A stretch of 64,000 nt of DNA from Ollibium composti (GCF_004801285.1 NZ_SSNY01000014.1:27963-91962); one strand, 5' to 3'. Counted from the first letter of the stretch, positions 25,430 through 35,433 are shown. The notes: generated by a model from the letters alone, not told the origin. A program made the numbers and translations.

Positions 25430-27631
25430 ATGATTGAACTGACGCGGCGTACGCTGCTCGCCGGTTCGGCGGCGGCGGCAATGGCGGGCATGGTGTCATT
25501 CCGGGCGCGCGCTGCCGCGCGCACCTACCACGCACTGCTTGTTGCCTGTACCGACTACGACAACCTGCCGAAGAAGGCGTGGCTGATCGGGCCGAAGCAC
25601 GACGCCGGCCTCGTGCGCGATTATCTTATCAACAACGCTCCGGCGCCGGTGAAATTCGAGGCGGACAACATCACGCTGCTGGCCAAGGACGTCGAGGGCG
25701 CCAGCGGCCCGCCCACTCATGCGGCGATCACCGCGGCCTTCACCGATCTCGCCGCCAAGGTGCAGCGCGACGATTTCGTCTATCTCCACCTTTCGGGCCA
25801 CGGCGCCCAGCAGCCGGAGCGCCAGGCCGGCGACGAGACGGACGGCCTCGACGAGATCTTCCTGCCGGTCGATATCCAGAAATGGGCCGACCGCGCGAGC
25901 GGCGTGCCGAACGCACTGGTCGACGACGAAATCCGCGACGCGCTTGATGCCATCCGCGCCAAGGGCGCCTTCGTCTGGGTCGTCTTCGACTGCTGCCATT
26001 CCGGCACCGCGACCCGCGCCGTCCTCGTCGACGACGAGATGGAGCGCAAGGTGGAATTCCCCGACCTGGTCGGCGGCGATGAAGCGGCGCGCGCCGCAGC
26101 GCAGACGGTCTACGACGAGGCAAGCGCTGCGGCATCGCGCGCACTCGAAGCGGATGGTGGCCGTCAGGTCGGCTTCAACCTGACGCCGACGGGTGCGGAG
26201 CCGAGTACCAAGGGCAAGATGGTGGCCTTCTACGCCGCGCAGACGGTGGAGACGACGCCCGAAATGCCGCTGCCCAAGGGCGCCGAGGGCGCCACGCGCT
26301 TCGGTCTGTTCACCTTCACAATCATGGCGAAGCTGGCCGAAAACCCGAACATCACCTATCGCCAGCTCGGTCAGGCCGTGCTGCAGCAATACGCCGCCAA
26401 CGGACGCACCCGCCCGACGCCGTTGTTCGAGGGTGAACTGGACGCGCCGGTCTTCGGCACCGAAAAGACCGATGCCGCCCATCAATGGCCGATCGTGGTC
26501 AAGGGCGATGCAGCCACCATCAAGGGCGGCCTGCTGCATCGCCTCAACCCCGGCAGCAAACTCGCGATCCTCCCCTCGGCGCTGTCGCCCATCGCCGATG
26601 CGGTCGGCTATCTCGAGGTCACATCGGCCCGGAACCTGGAAAGCAAGATCAAGCCGATCGAGTTCGACGGCAAGCCGGCACTAAAGATCGCCGACATTCC
26701 CAACGGCGCTTATGCGCGTGTGGCCGAACTGGCGGTGGACTACACGCTGGCGGTGGCACGGCCGTCGTCGAGCGACGGACTGGACACCGAGACGGCTCTG
26801 GTCAATTCCATGCTCGACGAACTGGCGGCGAAGAAGGACAGCGGCTTCAACATCAAGCTGGTAGAGGCTGGCAAGGCCGCCGAGCTGCGGCTGGCGGTGC
26901 TGCGCGAGAACGCTATTGCCGGCACCGCGACCGACGCCACCGACAAGCCGGCGCTGTGGTTCCTGCCGGCATCGGGCGACGTGACGACCAGCAACGGTGC
27001 CCGGCCGCCGCTCATCATCATCCATGCCGACGAGCGCCAGAAATTGCTGGAGACGACGGCCAAGAACCTCACCACCATCTTCCGCGCCACAGGCCTGTCG
27101 CGGCTCGCCGCGGCCAATGACTACCGTCCTGAAGAAGTCGAGGTCCAGTTCCTGATCAAGCGGGAGGGCGCCGACACGCCGGAGCAGCTGGAAGCGTCCG
27201 TCGTGCCGCGCGTCTCGCCCGGCGACGAGATGCACGTGAAGGTTGTCAACAAATCAACCGACCTTATCGACCTGAACGTGCTCTATGTCGGCTCCGACTA
27301 TTCCATCGCCCATATCGTGTCGGAGCGGCTGGCCCCGCAGGCGGCGCTGGAAGAGGGCCTGTTCGCCTTCACCGACACCAGCTTCGGCATGGAACGCATG
27401 ATCGCCGTGCTGACCGCGGCCCCGCCGCAGAGCGAAAAGGAGGATCTTTCCTTCCTGGCGCAGGACGGCGTTCCGGCAGCCACGCGCGGCACCGGCCTCG
27501 CCGGCTTCTCCGAAATGCTGGCCGACATCGGCATGGCGCCGGCAACCCGTTCTGTCATGAAACTGTCGGACAACAAGGGCTCCAAGGGCGCGGTGATGAT
27601 CTTCCCGGTGGAGACGATGCCCCGCTCCTGA
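25430..27631 (+). CDS. Tat-exported caspase-family (metacaspase/orthocaspase) protease
   Basis: The 733-residue protein starts with a twin-arginine signal (LTRRTLLAGSAAAAMAGM) and continues into a caspase p20 domain (about 32-345). Catalytic His124 is in HLSGHGAQ and Cys189 in VVFDCCHSGTA. GDETDGLDEIFLPVDI is the usual acidic-pocket region between them. About residues 350-600 resemble no domain I can name. The C-terminal part (PRVSPGDEMHVKVVNKST, LNVLYVGSDYSIAHI) resembles DUF4384, often paired with bacterial caspases. Metacaspases cut after Arg or Lys, and the Tat signal places it in the periplasm. It is the first gene of the protease island. Confidence 0.9.
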   Translation: MIELTRRTLLAGSAAAAMAGMVSFRARAAARTYHALLVACTDYDNLPKKAWLIGPKHDAGLVRDYLINNAPAPVKFEADNITLLAKDVEGASGPPTHAAITAAFTDLAAKVQRDDFVYLHLSGHGAQQPERQAGDETDGLDEIFLPVDIQKWADRASGVPNALVDDEIRDALDAIRAKGAFVWVVFDCCHSGTATRAVLVDDEMERKVEFPDLVGGDEAARAAAQTVYDEASAAASRALEADGGRQVGFNLTPTGAEPSTKGKMVAFYAAQTVETTPEMPLPKGAEGATRFGLFTFTIMAKLAENPNITYRQLGQAVLQQYAANGRTRPTPLFEGELDAPVFGTEKTDAAHQWPIVVKGDAATIKGGLLHRLNPGSKLAILPSALSPIADAVGYLEVTSARNLESKIKPIEFDGKPALKIADIPNGAYARVAELAVDYTLAVARPSSSDGLDTETALVNSMLDELAAKKDSGFNIKLVEAGKAAELRLAVLRENAIAGTATDATDKPALWFLPASGDVTTSNGARPPLIIIHADERQKLLETTAKNLTTIFRATGLSRLAAANDYRPEEVEVQFLIKREGADTPEQLEASVVPRVSPGDEMHVKVVNKSTDLIDLNVLYVGSDYSIAHIVSERLAPQAALEEGLFAFTDTSFGMERMIAVLTAAPPQSEKEDLSFLAQDGVPAATRGTGLAGFSEMLADIGMAPATRSVMKLSDNKGSKGAVMIFPVETMPRS

Positions 27632-27729
27632 CGCTTTCTGTACCGGTCGCCGGTTGCCAAGACCATCGACATCGATATCGGGCCGTTTGCTGGCGCACGC
27701 GGCCCTGACAGTGAAACGAGAGGTGCCTT

Positions 27730-28113
27730 GTGAAAGCCATGCTCCTATCCCGTATGCGCAGCGCCGGCCTCGGCCTTGCCGTGGCGGCCTTCTGCCTGAC
27801 AGGTGCCAGCGCCGACGAGGCCTGTGGCCTGTGCGCCCAGTCGATCGTCACCAATTCCAGCTTGGCCGACTGCTTCCTGGAACAGTACGACCAGTTGGAA
27901 AAGGGTGATGGAGCGGCCGTCGCCGTTGATCTCTCGCAATGCGGATCGCGCGGCATCGTCGAAGCCCTGCCGACGCCCGAGAGCGGAGCGGTCGAGCCCG
28001 ATACGCAGTTCATGATCTCGCGTGCGCAGCTCGGCTGCCTCAAGAAGAAACTCGAGGAGCCCGGCCTGGTGCTCGACCCCTCGGCCAGGATCGAACTGGG
28101 CAGTTGCCAATGA
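27730..28113 (+). CDS. Secreted cysteine-rich hypothetical protein (127 aa)
   Basis: Translation starts at GTG 27730 after GAGAGGTG. A signal peptide ends near FCLTGASA. The mature protein of about 100 residues has six cysteines (EACGLCAQ, ADCFLE, SQCGSR, LGCLKK, GSCQ), an even number suited to disulfide bonds in the periplasm. I recognise no domain. Its stop overlaps the start of the next gene (ATGA), showing an operon with the membrane protein and the WD40-caspase. It may be an adaptor, inhibitor or substrate of the caspases. Confidence 0.8.
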   Translation: MKAMLLSRMRSAGLGLAVAAFCLTGASADEACGLCAQSIVTNSSLADCFLEQYDQLEKGDGAAVAVDLSQCGSRGIVEALPTPESGAVEPDTQFMISRAQLGCLKKKLEEPGLVLDPSARIELGSCQ

Positions 28114-28838
28114 GCGGATCGGGAACGAAGGAAGCAAGGCGGGATGCGGGCAAGCCGTCGAGCGCGTTGGCGCTGACCATGTCCAAGGAGGCAACCGCCA
28201 AGCCGGAAGAGCAGCCCGGCGACGTCGCCGCGGAAAAGTCGGCGCATTCGGCGAAGAAGGAAACGCCGTTCAACGACAGCGACTGGCGGATCCGGGTCGA
28301 TGCCTGGGCCGGCCTGTTCGTACGCATCGGCCTTGTCGTGGGCGCGATCTTCTCGGTCTACCAGTACCTTGCCCAGCGCGAGGAACAGCGTGTCGCGCAG
28401 ACCATGCGCATGGTCGAACTGTGGGATCAGGGCGACTACCAGAAGGCGCAGCAGGCCATCAGGGCGCGGCTTACCGGATTGAACGAGAAATACGCCAACC
28501 TGCTCGGCCAGTCGCCGACCCGGACCGAGCAGTCGATCTATCGCCAGCGCATCGGCATCCAGGCGATGTCGGCGGACGGCGGCGCCCAGCCCCTGGCGGA
28601 TTTCGCCGCCGACTTCGACCGCATCGTCTATTTCCTCAACCGTCTGTCCTTCTGCGTCGACGGCGGCCTATGCTCGCGCAAGATGGCCGACGCCTATTTC
28701 CGCGATTACGCCGTCTCGTTCTGGAGCTACTTCTCCGGCTACGTCGGCAAGCAGCGGAAGACAGGGGCCGCCACCTACGCCCTGCCGATCGAGAGATATG
28801 TCAACGAGGAAGAGCCTTCCTCGTTGTTCGGGCTCTGA
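28110..28838 (+). CDS. Single-pass membrane protein, DUF4760-like
   Basis: The 242-residue protein has a low-complexity charged N-terminus (about 1-60), then one transmembrane helix (AGLFVRIGLVVGAIFSVYQ, about 68-88), then a helical domain. That domain contains QTMRMVELWDQGDYQKAQQA and IVYFLNRLSFCVDGGLCSRK, followed by AYFRDYAVSFWSYFSGYVG. The last pattern resembles DUF4760, a family of unknown function. It overlaps the previous gene by 4 bp and is followed 10 bp later by the WD40-caspase gene. I suggest a membrane anchor for the cluster, by inference only. Confidence 0.75.
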   Translation: MSGSGTKEARRDAGKPSSALALTMSKEATAKPEEQPGDVAAEKSAHSAKKETPFNDSDWRIRVDAWAGLFVRIGLVVGAIFSVYQYLAQREEQRVAQTMRMVELWDQGDYQKAQQAIRARLTGLNEKYANLLGQSPTRTEQSIYRQRIGIQAMSADGGAQPLADFAADFDRIVYFLNRLSFCVDGGLCSRKMADAYFRDYAVSFWSYFSGYVGKQRKTGAATYALPIERYVNEEEPSSLFGL

Positions 28839-28848
28839 GGGCCGCGCC

Positions 28849-31800
28849 GTGGGAGGCTGGCTAAGACGCATCCTGACCATATGCCTTCTGCTGGCGGCCT
28901 CGATCCTGCTTGCCGCCGTGCCGGCCCGCGCCGAGGACGGTGCCGATTTCCGTCTCGACCTCGATGCCGGCGGCCACACCGCGCGCATCGCCGATCTCGC
29001 CTTCACGCCCGGCGGCGACGAAATCGTCTCAGCCTCCGACGACAAGACCATCCGCATATGGGACTGGCAGAGCGGCGTGACGCTGCGCACCATCCGCGGT
29101 TATATGGGACCGGGGCCGGACGGCAAGGTCTACGCGGTTGCCGTCTCGCCGGATGGTAGAACCGTTGCCGCCGGCGGCTATTTCGGCGCCGGTATCGGCG
29201 ACAAGCCGCCCTACGGCGACGTGCGCCTGTTCGATTTCTCGACCGGGCGCATGGCCGCGGTCCTGAAAGGTCCGCAATACGAAATTTACGACTTGGCCTT
29301 CTCCCCTGACGGCCAGAGGCTGGCGGCCGGCGGTGCCGACGGCATGGTCTATCTGTGGCGGCGCGACGACGCAGCCGCAAGCGGGTGGGCCGAGGACAGG
29401 ACGCTCGACGCCGATTCCTGGCATCTCGACAAGCTGGCCTTCGCTGCCGGCGGAACGCGGCTGGCAGCGTCAACGACCGACAACGGCATCCGCCTGTGGA
29501 ACCTCGAGGACGGCGAGGAAATCGCCCTTGCCGACGAGGCCGAACCGTTGCGCGACACGCCGGTTATGGCGCTCGCCGTCTCGCAGGACGGCGCGCAGTT
29601 CGCCACCGGTTCGGCCGACGGCACGGTGCAGGTCTGGCGCGCGGCGGACGGCACGCTTGCCCGCGCCATGCCGAAGCAGGACTTCTTCATCGGCTCGCTG
29701 ACGTTCGCCGCCAGGGGAACGCGGCTCGTCGCCTCCTGCGGCTACCGCTGCGCCGACAGGAACCGCTCCGTCGTCTGGAACGTGGAGAACGGCGAACAGG
29801 TGCTGACCTATGCCGGCCATGACGGCACCGTCTTCGCCAGCACCGCCAATGCCGACGGCTCGCTGGTGGCCACCGCCGGCGGCACCCGCCATTCGATTCA
29901 GATCTGGGACCCGGCGACCGGCGAGCTGAAGGCGGCGCTGCAAGGCAAGGGCCAGCCGGTGACGGCGGTCGGCATCGACGCGGCGGGCAGTACCGTGGCA
30001 TGGGGCAACGCCAATCCCTGCCCCGACAAGGTCGCCTGCCCTGCCGAACTCGGCACCCTGACTGCGGCCCTGGCGCTACCGAATGCCGATCGATTCTTCG
30101 ACAGCCCCATGCCGGTGGAGCGGCAGGAGGGCTTCCTGCGCGCGCAAACGACCGTTGGCCAGTGGTCGCTGACGGCGAAGCCCGGCGGCAAGGAAGGGCT
30201 GGAAAACGCCGTGCTGGAGATCGGCAACGGCAGCAAGCCAACCCGCCCGATCGAGAACACGCCCCAGAACGGCTATGCGCATGCCGCCTTCACGCTGATC
30301 CGCGACGGCCTCGGCCTGATCACCGGCGGCACGGACGGCACGCTGCTCGAATACCGCACGGAGACAGCGCGCGTGTCGGGCGAGTTCACCGGCCATACCG
30401 GCGAGATCCATGCCATGGCTGCGGCGGAGAAGGCCGGCCTGCTGGCCACCGGCAGCGCCGACCAGACGCTGCGGCTGTGGAACCTTAAGACTCGCAAGCT
30501 GATCGTCTCGATGTTCTTCGCCGGCTCGGAATGGATCGCCTGGACCCCGCAGGGCTATTATTATTCCTCGCCGGACGGCGACAGACTGATCGGCTGGCAA
30601 GTCAACCAGGGACGCGACCGCGAAGGCCGCTACATCCGCTGCGACCAGCTCAAGCGCTATCTGTGGAGTCCCGAGATCGTGCGGCGCGCCATCATCCTGC
30701 GCAGCGCCGACGATGCCATCAAGGAACTGCGGCCCGGGGTCGACCGCGAGTTGCAGAAGCTCCTGGAACGCAAGCCGCCCGAGTTCCAGGCGCGTCTCGC
30801 CGCCGATCAGTCCGGCGTTCGCGACGGCTTCGTCGCCGTCGAGATCACCGGCGCCGGGGAAGGCGGCGCCGACATCGCCGATTTCTCCATCCTGTCCAAC
30901 AGCCGCAACGTCGGCGCCTTCACCGCGCGCTCGGCCGACGGCGGCGCCACGACCGTCGTCGAGGTGCCGGTCGAGGACGGCGAGAACACTATTCGCATCA
31001 CCGGCACCAACGAATTCGGCTATCTCACCGAGCGTTCGGTCACCGCGCTCGCCCGCAAGAAGGAAAAGGCGGCCAACAAGGGCAAGCTCTACCTCGCCGT
31101 CATCGGCGTCGACAAATATCCGTTCCTCACCGACGCCTGCGGCGGGCGCCCATGCGACCTGCGCTACCCGGTGGACGACGCCACCGGCTTCCTCAAGGTG
31201 GTGATGGAAAAGAGCGCGCCGCTCTTTTCCTCGATGGAATCGCTGGTGCTGGTCAACAAGGACGCGACCATCGACAGCGCCGCGCTCGCCGGCAGCGGCG
31301 AGGTGCTGGAGCCGGATTCCGACACCATCGACGACCAGCTCGCCGATTTCCTCGACAAGCCCGGCGAGAACGACACGACCATCGTCTTCGTCGCCGGCCA
31401 TGGCATCAACATCGACGACGACTATTATTTCATCCCCACCGACGGCCGCAAACAGGACGCCGAGCGCTGGAAACGCTCCTCGCTGGTGGACTGGTCGGAC
31501 ATCCAGAAATCGGTCGAGCGTGCCAAGGGCATGCGCTTCATGCTGCTCGACACCTGCCACGCGGCCAATGCCTTCAACCCGAGGCTGGAGAAGGACGCGC
31601 AGGACGCCCGCATCGTCGTCTTCTCGGCCACCGCCGCCAACAACACCGCCGCCGAATTGCCGGAACTCAGCCACGGCGTCTTCACCTATTCCGTGCTGGA
31701 AGGCCTGCGCGGCAAGGCCAGGACATCCGACAGCGGCGTCACCCTGTTCGGGCTGGCCGACTACATCTCCAAGGAAGTCGTGCGCCTGACCCAATCCCAG

Positions 31801-31857
31801 CAGAAGCCGTTCTACTATGTCGGCGGCGTGGAGAACATCGTGCTGGCCGAGCCGTGA
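28849..31857 (+). CDS. Exported WD40-repeat caspase-family protein
   Basis: The 1002-residue protein begins with a signal peptide (GWLRRILTICLLLAASILLA, cleavage near ARA/ED). Two blocks of WD40 repeats follow (about 30-350 and 480-560), with repeats such as GGDEIVSASDDKTIRIWDW and GLLATGSADQTLRLWNLKT. A linker and an Ig-like segment lead to a C-terminal caspase domain (about 745-1000). That domain starts KGKLYLAVIGVDKYPFL and has His851 in FVAGHGINIDDDYYFIP and Cys903 in MLLDTCHAANAF. I prefer GTG 28849; ATG 28798 would overlap the upstream gene and lengthen the signal region. The WD40 propellers probably bind a partner or sense a signal in the periplasm. Confidence 0.88.
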   Translation: MGGWLRRILTICLLLAASILLAAVPARAEDGADFRLDLDAGGHTARIADLAFTPGGDEIVSASDDKTIRIWDWQSGVTLRTIRGYMGPGPDGKVYAVAVSPDGRTVAAGGYFGAGIGDKPPYGDVRLFDFSTGRMAAVLKGPQYEIYDLAFSPDGQRLAAGGADGMVYLWRRDDAAASGWAEDRTLDADSWHLDKLAFAAGGTRLAASTTDNGIRLWNLEDGEEIALADEAEPLRDTPVMALAVSQDGAQFATGSADGTVQVWRAADGTLARAMPKQDFFIGSLTFAARGTRLVASCGYRCADRNRSVVWNVENGEQVLTYAGHDGTVFASTANADGSLVATAGGTRHSIQIWDPATGELKAALQGKGQPVTAVGIDAAGSTVAWGNANPCPDKVACPAELGTLTAALALPNADRFFDSPMPVERQEGFLRAQTTVGQWSLTAKPGGKEGLENAVLEIGNGSKPTRPIENTPQNGYAHAAFTLIRDGLGLITGGTDGTLLEYRTETARVSGEFTGHTGEIHAMAAAEKAGLLATGSADQTLRLWNLKTRKLIVSMFFAGSEWIAWTPQGYYYSSPDGDRLIGWQVNQGRDREGRYIRCDQLKRYLWSPEIVRRAIILRSADDAIKELRPGVDRELQKLLERKPPEFQARLAADQSGVRDGFVAVEITGAGEGGADIADFSILSNSRNVGAFTARSADGGATTVVEVPVEDGENTIRITGTNEFGYLTERSVTALARKKEKAANKGKLYLAVIGVDKYPFLTDACGGRPCDLRYPVDDATGFLKVVMEKSAPLFSSMESLVLVNKDATIDSAALAGSGEVLEPDSDTIDDQLADFLDKPGENDTTIVFVAGHGINIDDDYYFIPTDGRKQDAERWKRSSLVDWSDIQKSVERAKGMRFMLLDTCHAANAFNPRLEKDAQDARIVVFSATAANNTAAELPELSHGVFTYSVLEGLRGKARTSDSGVTLFGLADYISKEVVRLTQSQQKPFYYVGGVENIVLAEP

Positions 31858-31883
31858 GCCGTCCCAAGCCCGGCAATCCACGC

Positions 31884-33581
31884 ATGACCGAAAACCGGCT
31901 GAACGCAGCCGGGCTGATCGTCCTCTTCCTTGCCCTTCTGTTTCCCTTGCTCGCGAGCGCTGCCCCCACCTGCCCGCCCGCAGCCGGCAACTTCGGCCCT
32001 TTCTACGATGACGCAGGCCAGTTCCAGCAGGCCATCGCCGCCGCCGCCGATACGCAGACATCGAACAGGCGGCTCACCGGCATCACCGTGCCGCACCACC
32101 TGCTGGCGGCCGACCTCATGGCGCTCGGTATCCATGCCGCCTCCGGCTTTTCCTACAAGCGCATCGTGCTCCTCGCACCCGACCACTTTCACCGTTCCAA
32201 AAAGCCGTTCGCCACCACGCAGCATGGTTTCGACACCGTCCTCGGCCCAGTGAGGACGGATCGCGACGCCGTCACCCTGCTGACGCGGCATGCCGACATG
32301 GTGGAAGTGTCCTGCCTGTTTTCCGAGGAACATGGCGTGCTGGCCCTGCTGCCTTTCCTGCGGCACTATTTTCCAGACGCCGAAATCGTGCCCGTCGCTA
32401 TGTCGGCCAAGGCCAAGCGTGCCGACTGGGACAGGCTGGCCGAGGCGCTGAAGCCCATCGTCGACGGCGAAACGCTTGTCGTCGAATCTACCGACTTCTC
32501 CCATTTCCTGCCGCAGCACGAGGCCCGCCGCTTCGACCAGCAGACGCTCAACCTGCTCGCCGCCGGCGCGTTCGACGGCATCGCCGCGCTCAACCAGCCA
32601 AGCCATGCCGATTCCGTCGGGGCGCTCTATGTCCAGACCAGGTTGCAGGCCGAACTGTTCGGCGCCCGCCCCCTCGTCGTCGCCAACGAGAATTCGCAGG
32701 AGCGTTCACCAGCTCATGAGCAACGCACCACCAGCTACATGGTCGTGCTGTTCGGCGCGTTCGACACCGGTTTCAACAATCCGGCGCGACCGCGGGACAG
32801 GCTGACCTACCTTGCCGGCGACGTGAATTTCGGCCGCGCCATGAAGAAGGTCCTGCTGCGCGACGGCGTCGCCGATTCCATCGCCGACAGCGTTCTGTCC
32901 ATCACCGGCGGATGGCCGCTGGTGGTCAATCTCGAAGGCGTCGTTCTGCCCAACGTGCCGGAGGCGATCGATGGCATGACGCTCGCCATGCCGCGGGAAT
33001 TGACCATCGATTTTCTGAAGCGTCTGAACGTCGTGGGAGTCGGCCTGGCCAACAACCACGCCTTCGACCTCGGCCCATCCGGCTATGCCGAAACCGTCGC
33101 CGCGCTCGATGCCGCCGGCCTCGCGCACTTCGGCCAGGGCGAAGCGCTCGCCCTTCCCGATCTCGACGTCATCGGCCTGACCGACATCGACACCAACGGC
33201 TCCGCCTTCAAGGAACTCGTCACCCCTGCCCTGTTCGACCGGCTGGTGCGGCCGGACGCCTCCCGCCCGACCGTCGCCTTCGTGCACTGGGGCCGGGAAT
33301 ACGTCACCGAGCCCTCCGCCCGCGAGGTCGCGCTGGCCGATGCGATGCGACTGCGCGGCGTCTCCATCGTCGCCGGCGGCCATCCGCATGTGTCGAGCGG
33401 CAGGCTCATATCGCTCGGCGGCGGCGATACGGTGGAAGTCTATTCGCTCGGCAACTTCCTGTTCGACCAGGGCGCCGACCGCGCGTCTGGCGCCATGCTG
33501 GAGGTGCGCGTCTTCGCCCAGGGCACGGTCTTTTGCCGGCTCATTTCCTTGCCGAACTATTTCGACATGGGCCGTAACTGA
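31884..33581 (+). CDS. Exported fusion of a Memo/AmmeMemoRadiSam-B domain with a CapA-like domain
   Basis: The 565-residue protein has a signal peptide (LIVLFLALLFPLLASAA). Residues about 60-300 form a Memo domain (TGITVPHHLLAADLM, IVLLAPDHFHR, EEHGVLALLPFL, ESTDFSHFLPQHEA), a fold related to class III extradiol dioxygenases with His ligands. Residues about 305-565 form a CapA (PGA_cap, metallophosphatase-like) domain (YLAGDVNFGRAM, VNLEGVVLP, GLANNHAFDLGPSGY, FVHWGREYVTEPS, GGHPHVSSG, YSLGNFLFDQ). GTG 31854 inside the caspase stop is an alternative, coupled start. Its substrate is unknown; the metal-site motifs suggest a real hydrolase or binding protein. Confidence 0.82.
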   Translation: MTENRLNAAGLIVLFLALLFPLLASAAPTCPPAAGNFGPFYDDAGQFQQAIAAAADTQTSNRRLTGITVPHHLLAADLMALGIHAASGFSYKRIVLLAPDHFHRSKKPFATTQHGFDTVLGPVRTDRDAVTLLTRHADMVEVSCLFSEEHGVLALLPFLRHYFPDAEIVPVAMSAKAKRADWDRLAEALKPIVDGETLVVESTDFSHFLPQHEARRFDQQTLNLLAAGAFDGIAALNQPSHADSVGALYVQTRLQAELFGARPLVVANENSQERSPAHEQRTTSYMVVLFGAFDTGFNNPARPRDRLTYLAGDVNFGRAMKKVLLRDGVADSIADSVLSITGGWPLVVNLEGVVLPNVPEAIDGMTLAMPRELTIDFLKRLNVVGVGLANNHAFDLGPSGYAETVAALDAAGLAHFGQGEALALPDLDVIGLTDIDTNGSAFKELVTPALFDRLVRPDASRPTVAFVHWGREYVTEPSAREVALADAMRLRGVSIVAGGHPHVSSGRLISLGGGDTVEVYSLGNFLFDQGADRASGAMLEVRVFAQGTVFCRLISLPNYFDMGRN

Positions 33582-33602
33582 CGCGGCTCGGCCAGCCTTT
33601 TG

Positions 33603-35433
33603 TCAGCCGCAACCGCCGATGACGCGGGGCAGATAACAGGCGTCCGGTTCCGCCTTGCTCTCGAAACGGCTTTCCTTCGGACGGAAGTAGAACAGCGTCA
33701 CCGGCTTGCTTTCGCGCACCGAACCGTCGGCGAATCCGGCGGCAATGGAAAAGCGGTGAATCGACGACATCGACGACCACATCTTCAGCCGCGCCGTATA
33801 GGAACTGATGTTGCGGTTGCCCCTCACCGGCATCGGTATGACATAGTCGTGCTTGTCGATGGGAAACTCGACGTCCTGGTAGCGCGTCGCTTCCGGCGCG
33901 CCGCCGAAACCGTCGCCGCATTCGGCCACCTCTTCCGGCGTCTCCAGAAAGGCCAGCATGAGCCGCAACTGGAACGGCTCGCTTTGCCGCGTGGTATTGC
34001 CGTAGTCGTCCGCCCAGGAATAGTCGAGCGTGCCGGCGCCGGCCAACTCGATGAAGTTCCCTCCACCTCCCACATAGTCGGCAAGCTCGCCGAAATCGAT
34101 CTTGTTGAGAACCTGGCGCCGGCAAACGTTGAACGCGTCCTGAGAGGGGCATGGGAAGCGCTCCTTCTCCAGCGCCGCCGTATCAACCCCCGCCTGTAGC
34201 AGCACATTCTTGATCGAGACATCCGCGCCGTCGCCGACAGTCCCGACGTCGACCGTATAGGTCGGGCTCGGATCGCCGACGAACTCCATGGTTTCCGCGT
34301 CTGATTGTCTGAAGCGGATCGACACCTTCATATCCTTGGCTTCGCCCCAACCGTTGTTCACAATGGAGAAGTCGGGCCGGAAACCCACGCAGCCGCTGTG
34401 CTCGCTCAGCGACAGCATCGGCTTGCGATAGGCCTTGCTGGAAGCGACCCGCATTTCGAGGTTCTTGAGCTTCACACGACCATTGCCGGCAGTGTCGAGA
34501 CTGACCTCGGCGAAGGCCCGTTCGTTCTCCCAGTCCGGGCCTTCATAATAGTCCGTGCCGACCTGAACCTCGCCGCCGTTCCACACGTCTTTGTAATATT
34601 GCGGATAGATGGCGATATCTTCGTCACGGACGAGCCCCTCATAAGCGATATTCGACTGCTGGTTCATGCGCTCGTCGACGACGACGCCGATCTCGACCTT
34701 GCCAGCGTCGCCACCGCCCGCCTGCGCCTTGATGAGGCCGCCGACGCGCGCGTCGGCCAGCACGTCGGGGCGGTTGGCGCCGATCTCGCGTCCCATCACC
34801 CATTGTGATTCATAGACGGTGCCGCCCGCAAGCCGCGTCCGGCCCTTGCCGTCCTTGCGGCCATTGACGAACGCCCCCTCGAAAATCTCGCCCGTGCGCG
34901 ACAGCAACCGGCCCTTGCCGTTCGGCAGGCCTGCGAGGAAGGCGCCTTCATAGCGATTGCCGGCGGTATCGACATGGAGACCCTGGCCGTCGAGCACCGG
35001 CGGCCCACTGGCCCTCGAACACCTCGCCGGTGCGGATTTCCAGCCTGCCCTGTCCGTTGGGGCGACCGTCCTTCAGCTCGCCAAAATAGCTCGAATAGAC
35101 CGTCGCCGGATCGTAGCTGGCCGAGCCGCGCACGCGCCACACCAGCTTGCCCTTGCCGGTGACGGTCCCGTCCGCCGCGACCGTCGCACCGGGCGATGGG
35201 CCGGCTGCCGGCTCCCAGACGAAATCGAGGTTCAACTGCGGCTGGAAATCCCACACCCGCACCAGCCTGCGCGCCACCGAGCGCGTTTCGGCGTCGTAGA
35301 GAATCTGCACCCTCTCGGCCCACGCGCCTGCGGTGCTCGTTCCTTGTTCTTCGGCGCCCGTGGCCGGTATGGCCAGGCAAAGCAGACACGCCGCCGCAAG
35401 TGCCGACCGGAGCCGCATTGCTACCCGTTTCAT
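33603..35433 (-). pseudogene. Exported MORN-repeat protein, interrupted by a frameshift
   Basis: The first part starts at ATG 35433 with a signal peptide (MRLRSALAAACLLCLAIPAT) and runs into MORN repeats (SSYFGELKDGRPNGQGRLE, GEVFEGQWAAG). It then leaves frame at about 34993-34998. The next frame continues the same repeat exactly (VLDGQGLHVDTAGNRYEGAF, LPNGKGRLLSRTGEIFEGAF), followed by about 370 residues of unrecognised C-terminal domain with several cysteines. A 2-base loss would explain it. Either this is a recent pseudogene, a sequencing error, or a frameshifting site. The C-terminal frame is otherwise intact. MORN repeats usually mediate membrane or protein contacts. Confidence 0.75.

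Noticed and set aside
30531..31850. Upstream extension of the Memo-CapA frame through the WD40-caspase gene
   Set aside because: The extension is arginine-rich, lies opposite real caspase codons in another frame, and the signal peptide marks the true start near 31884.
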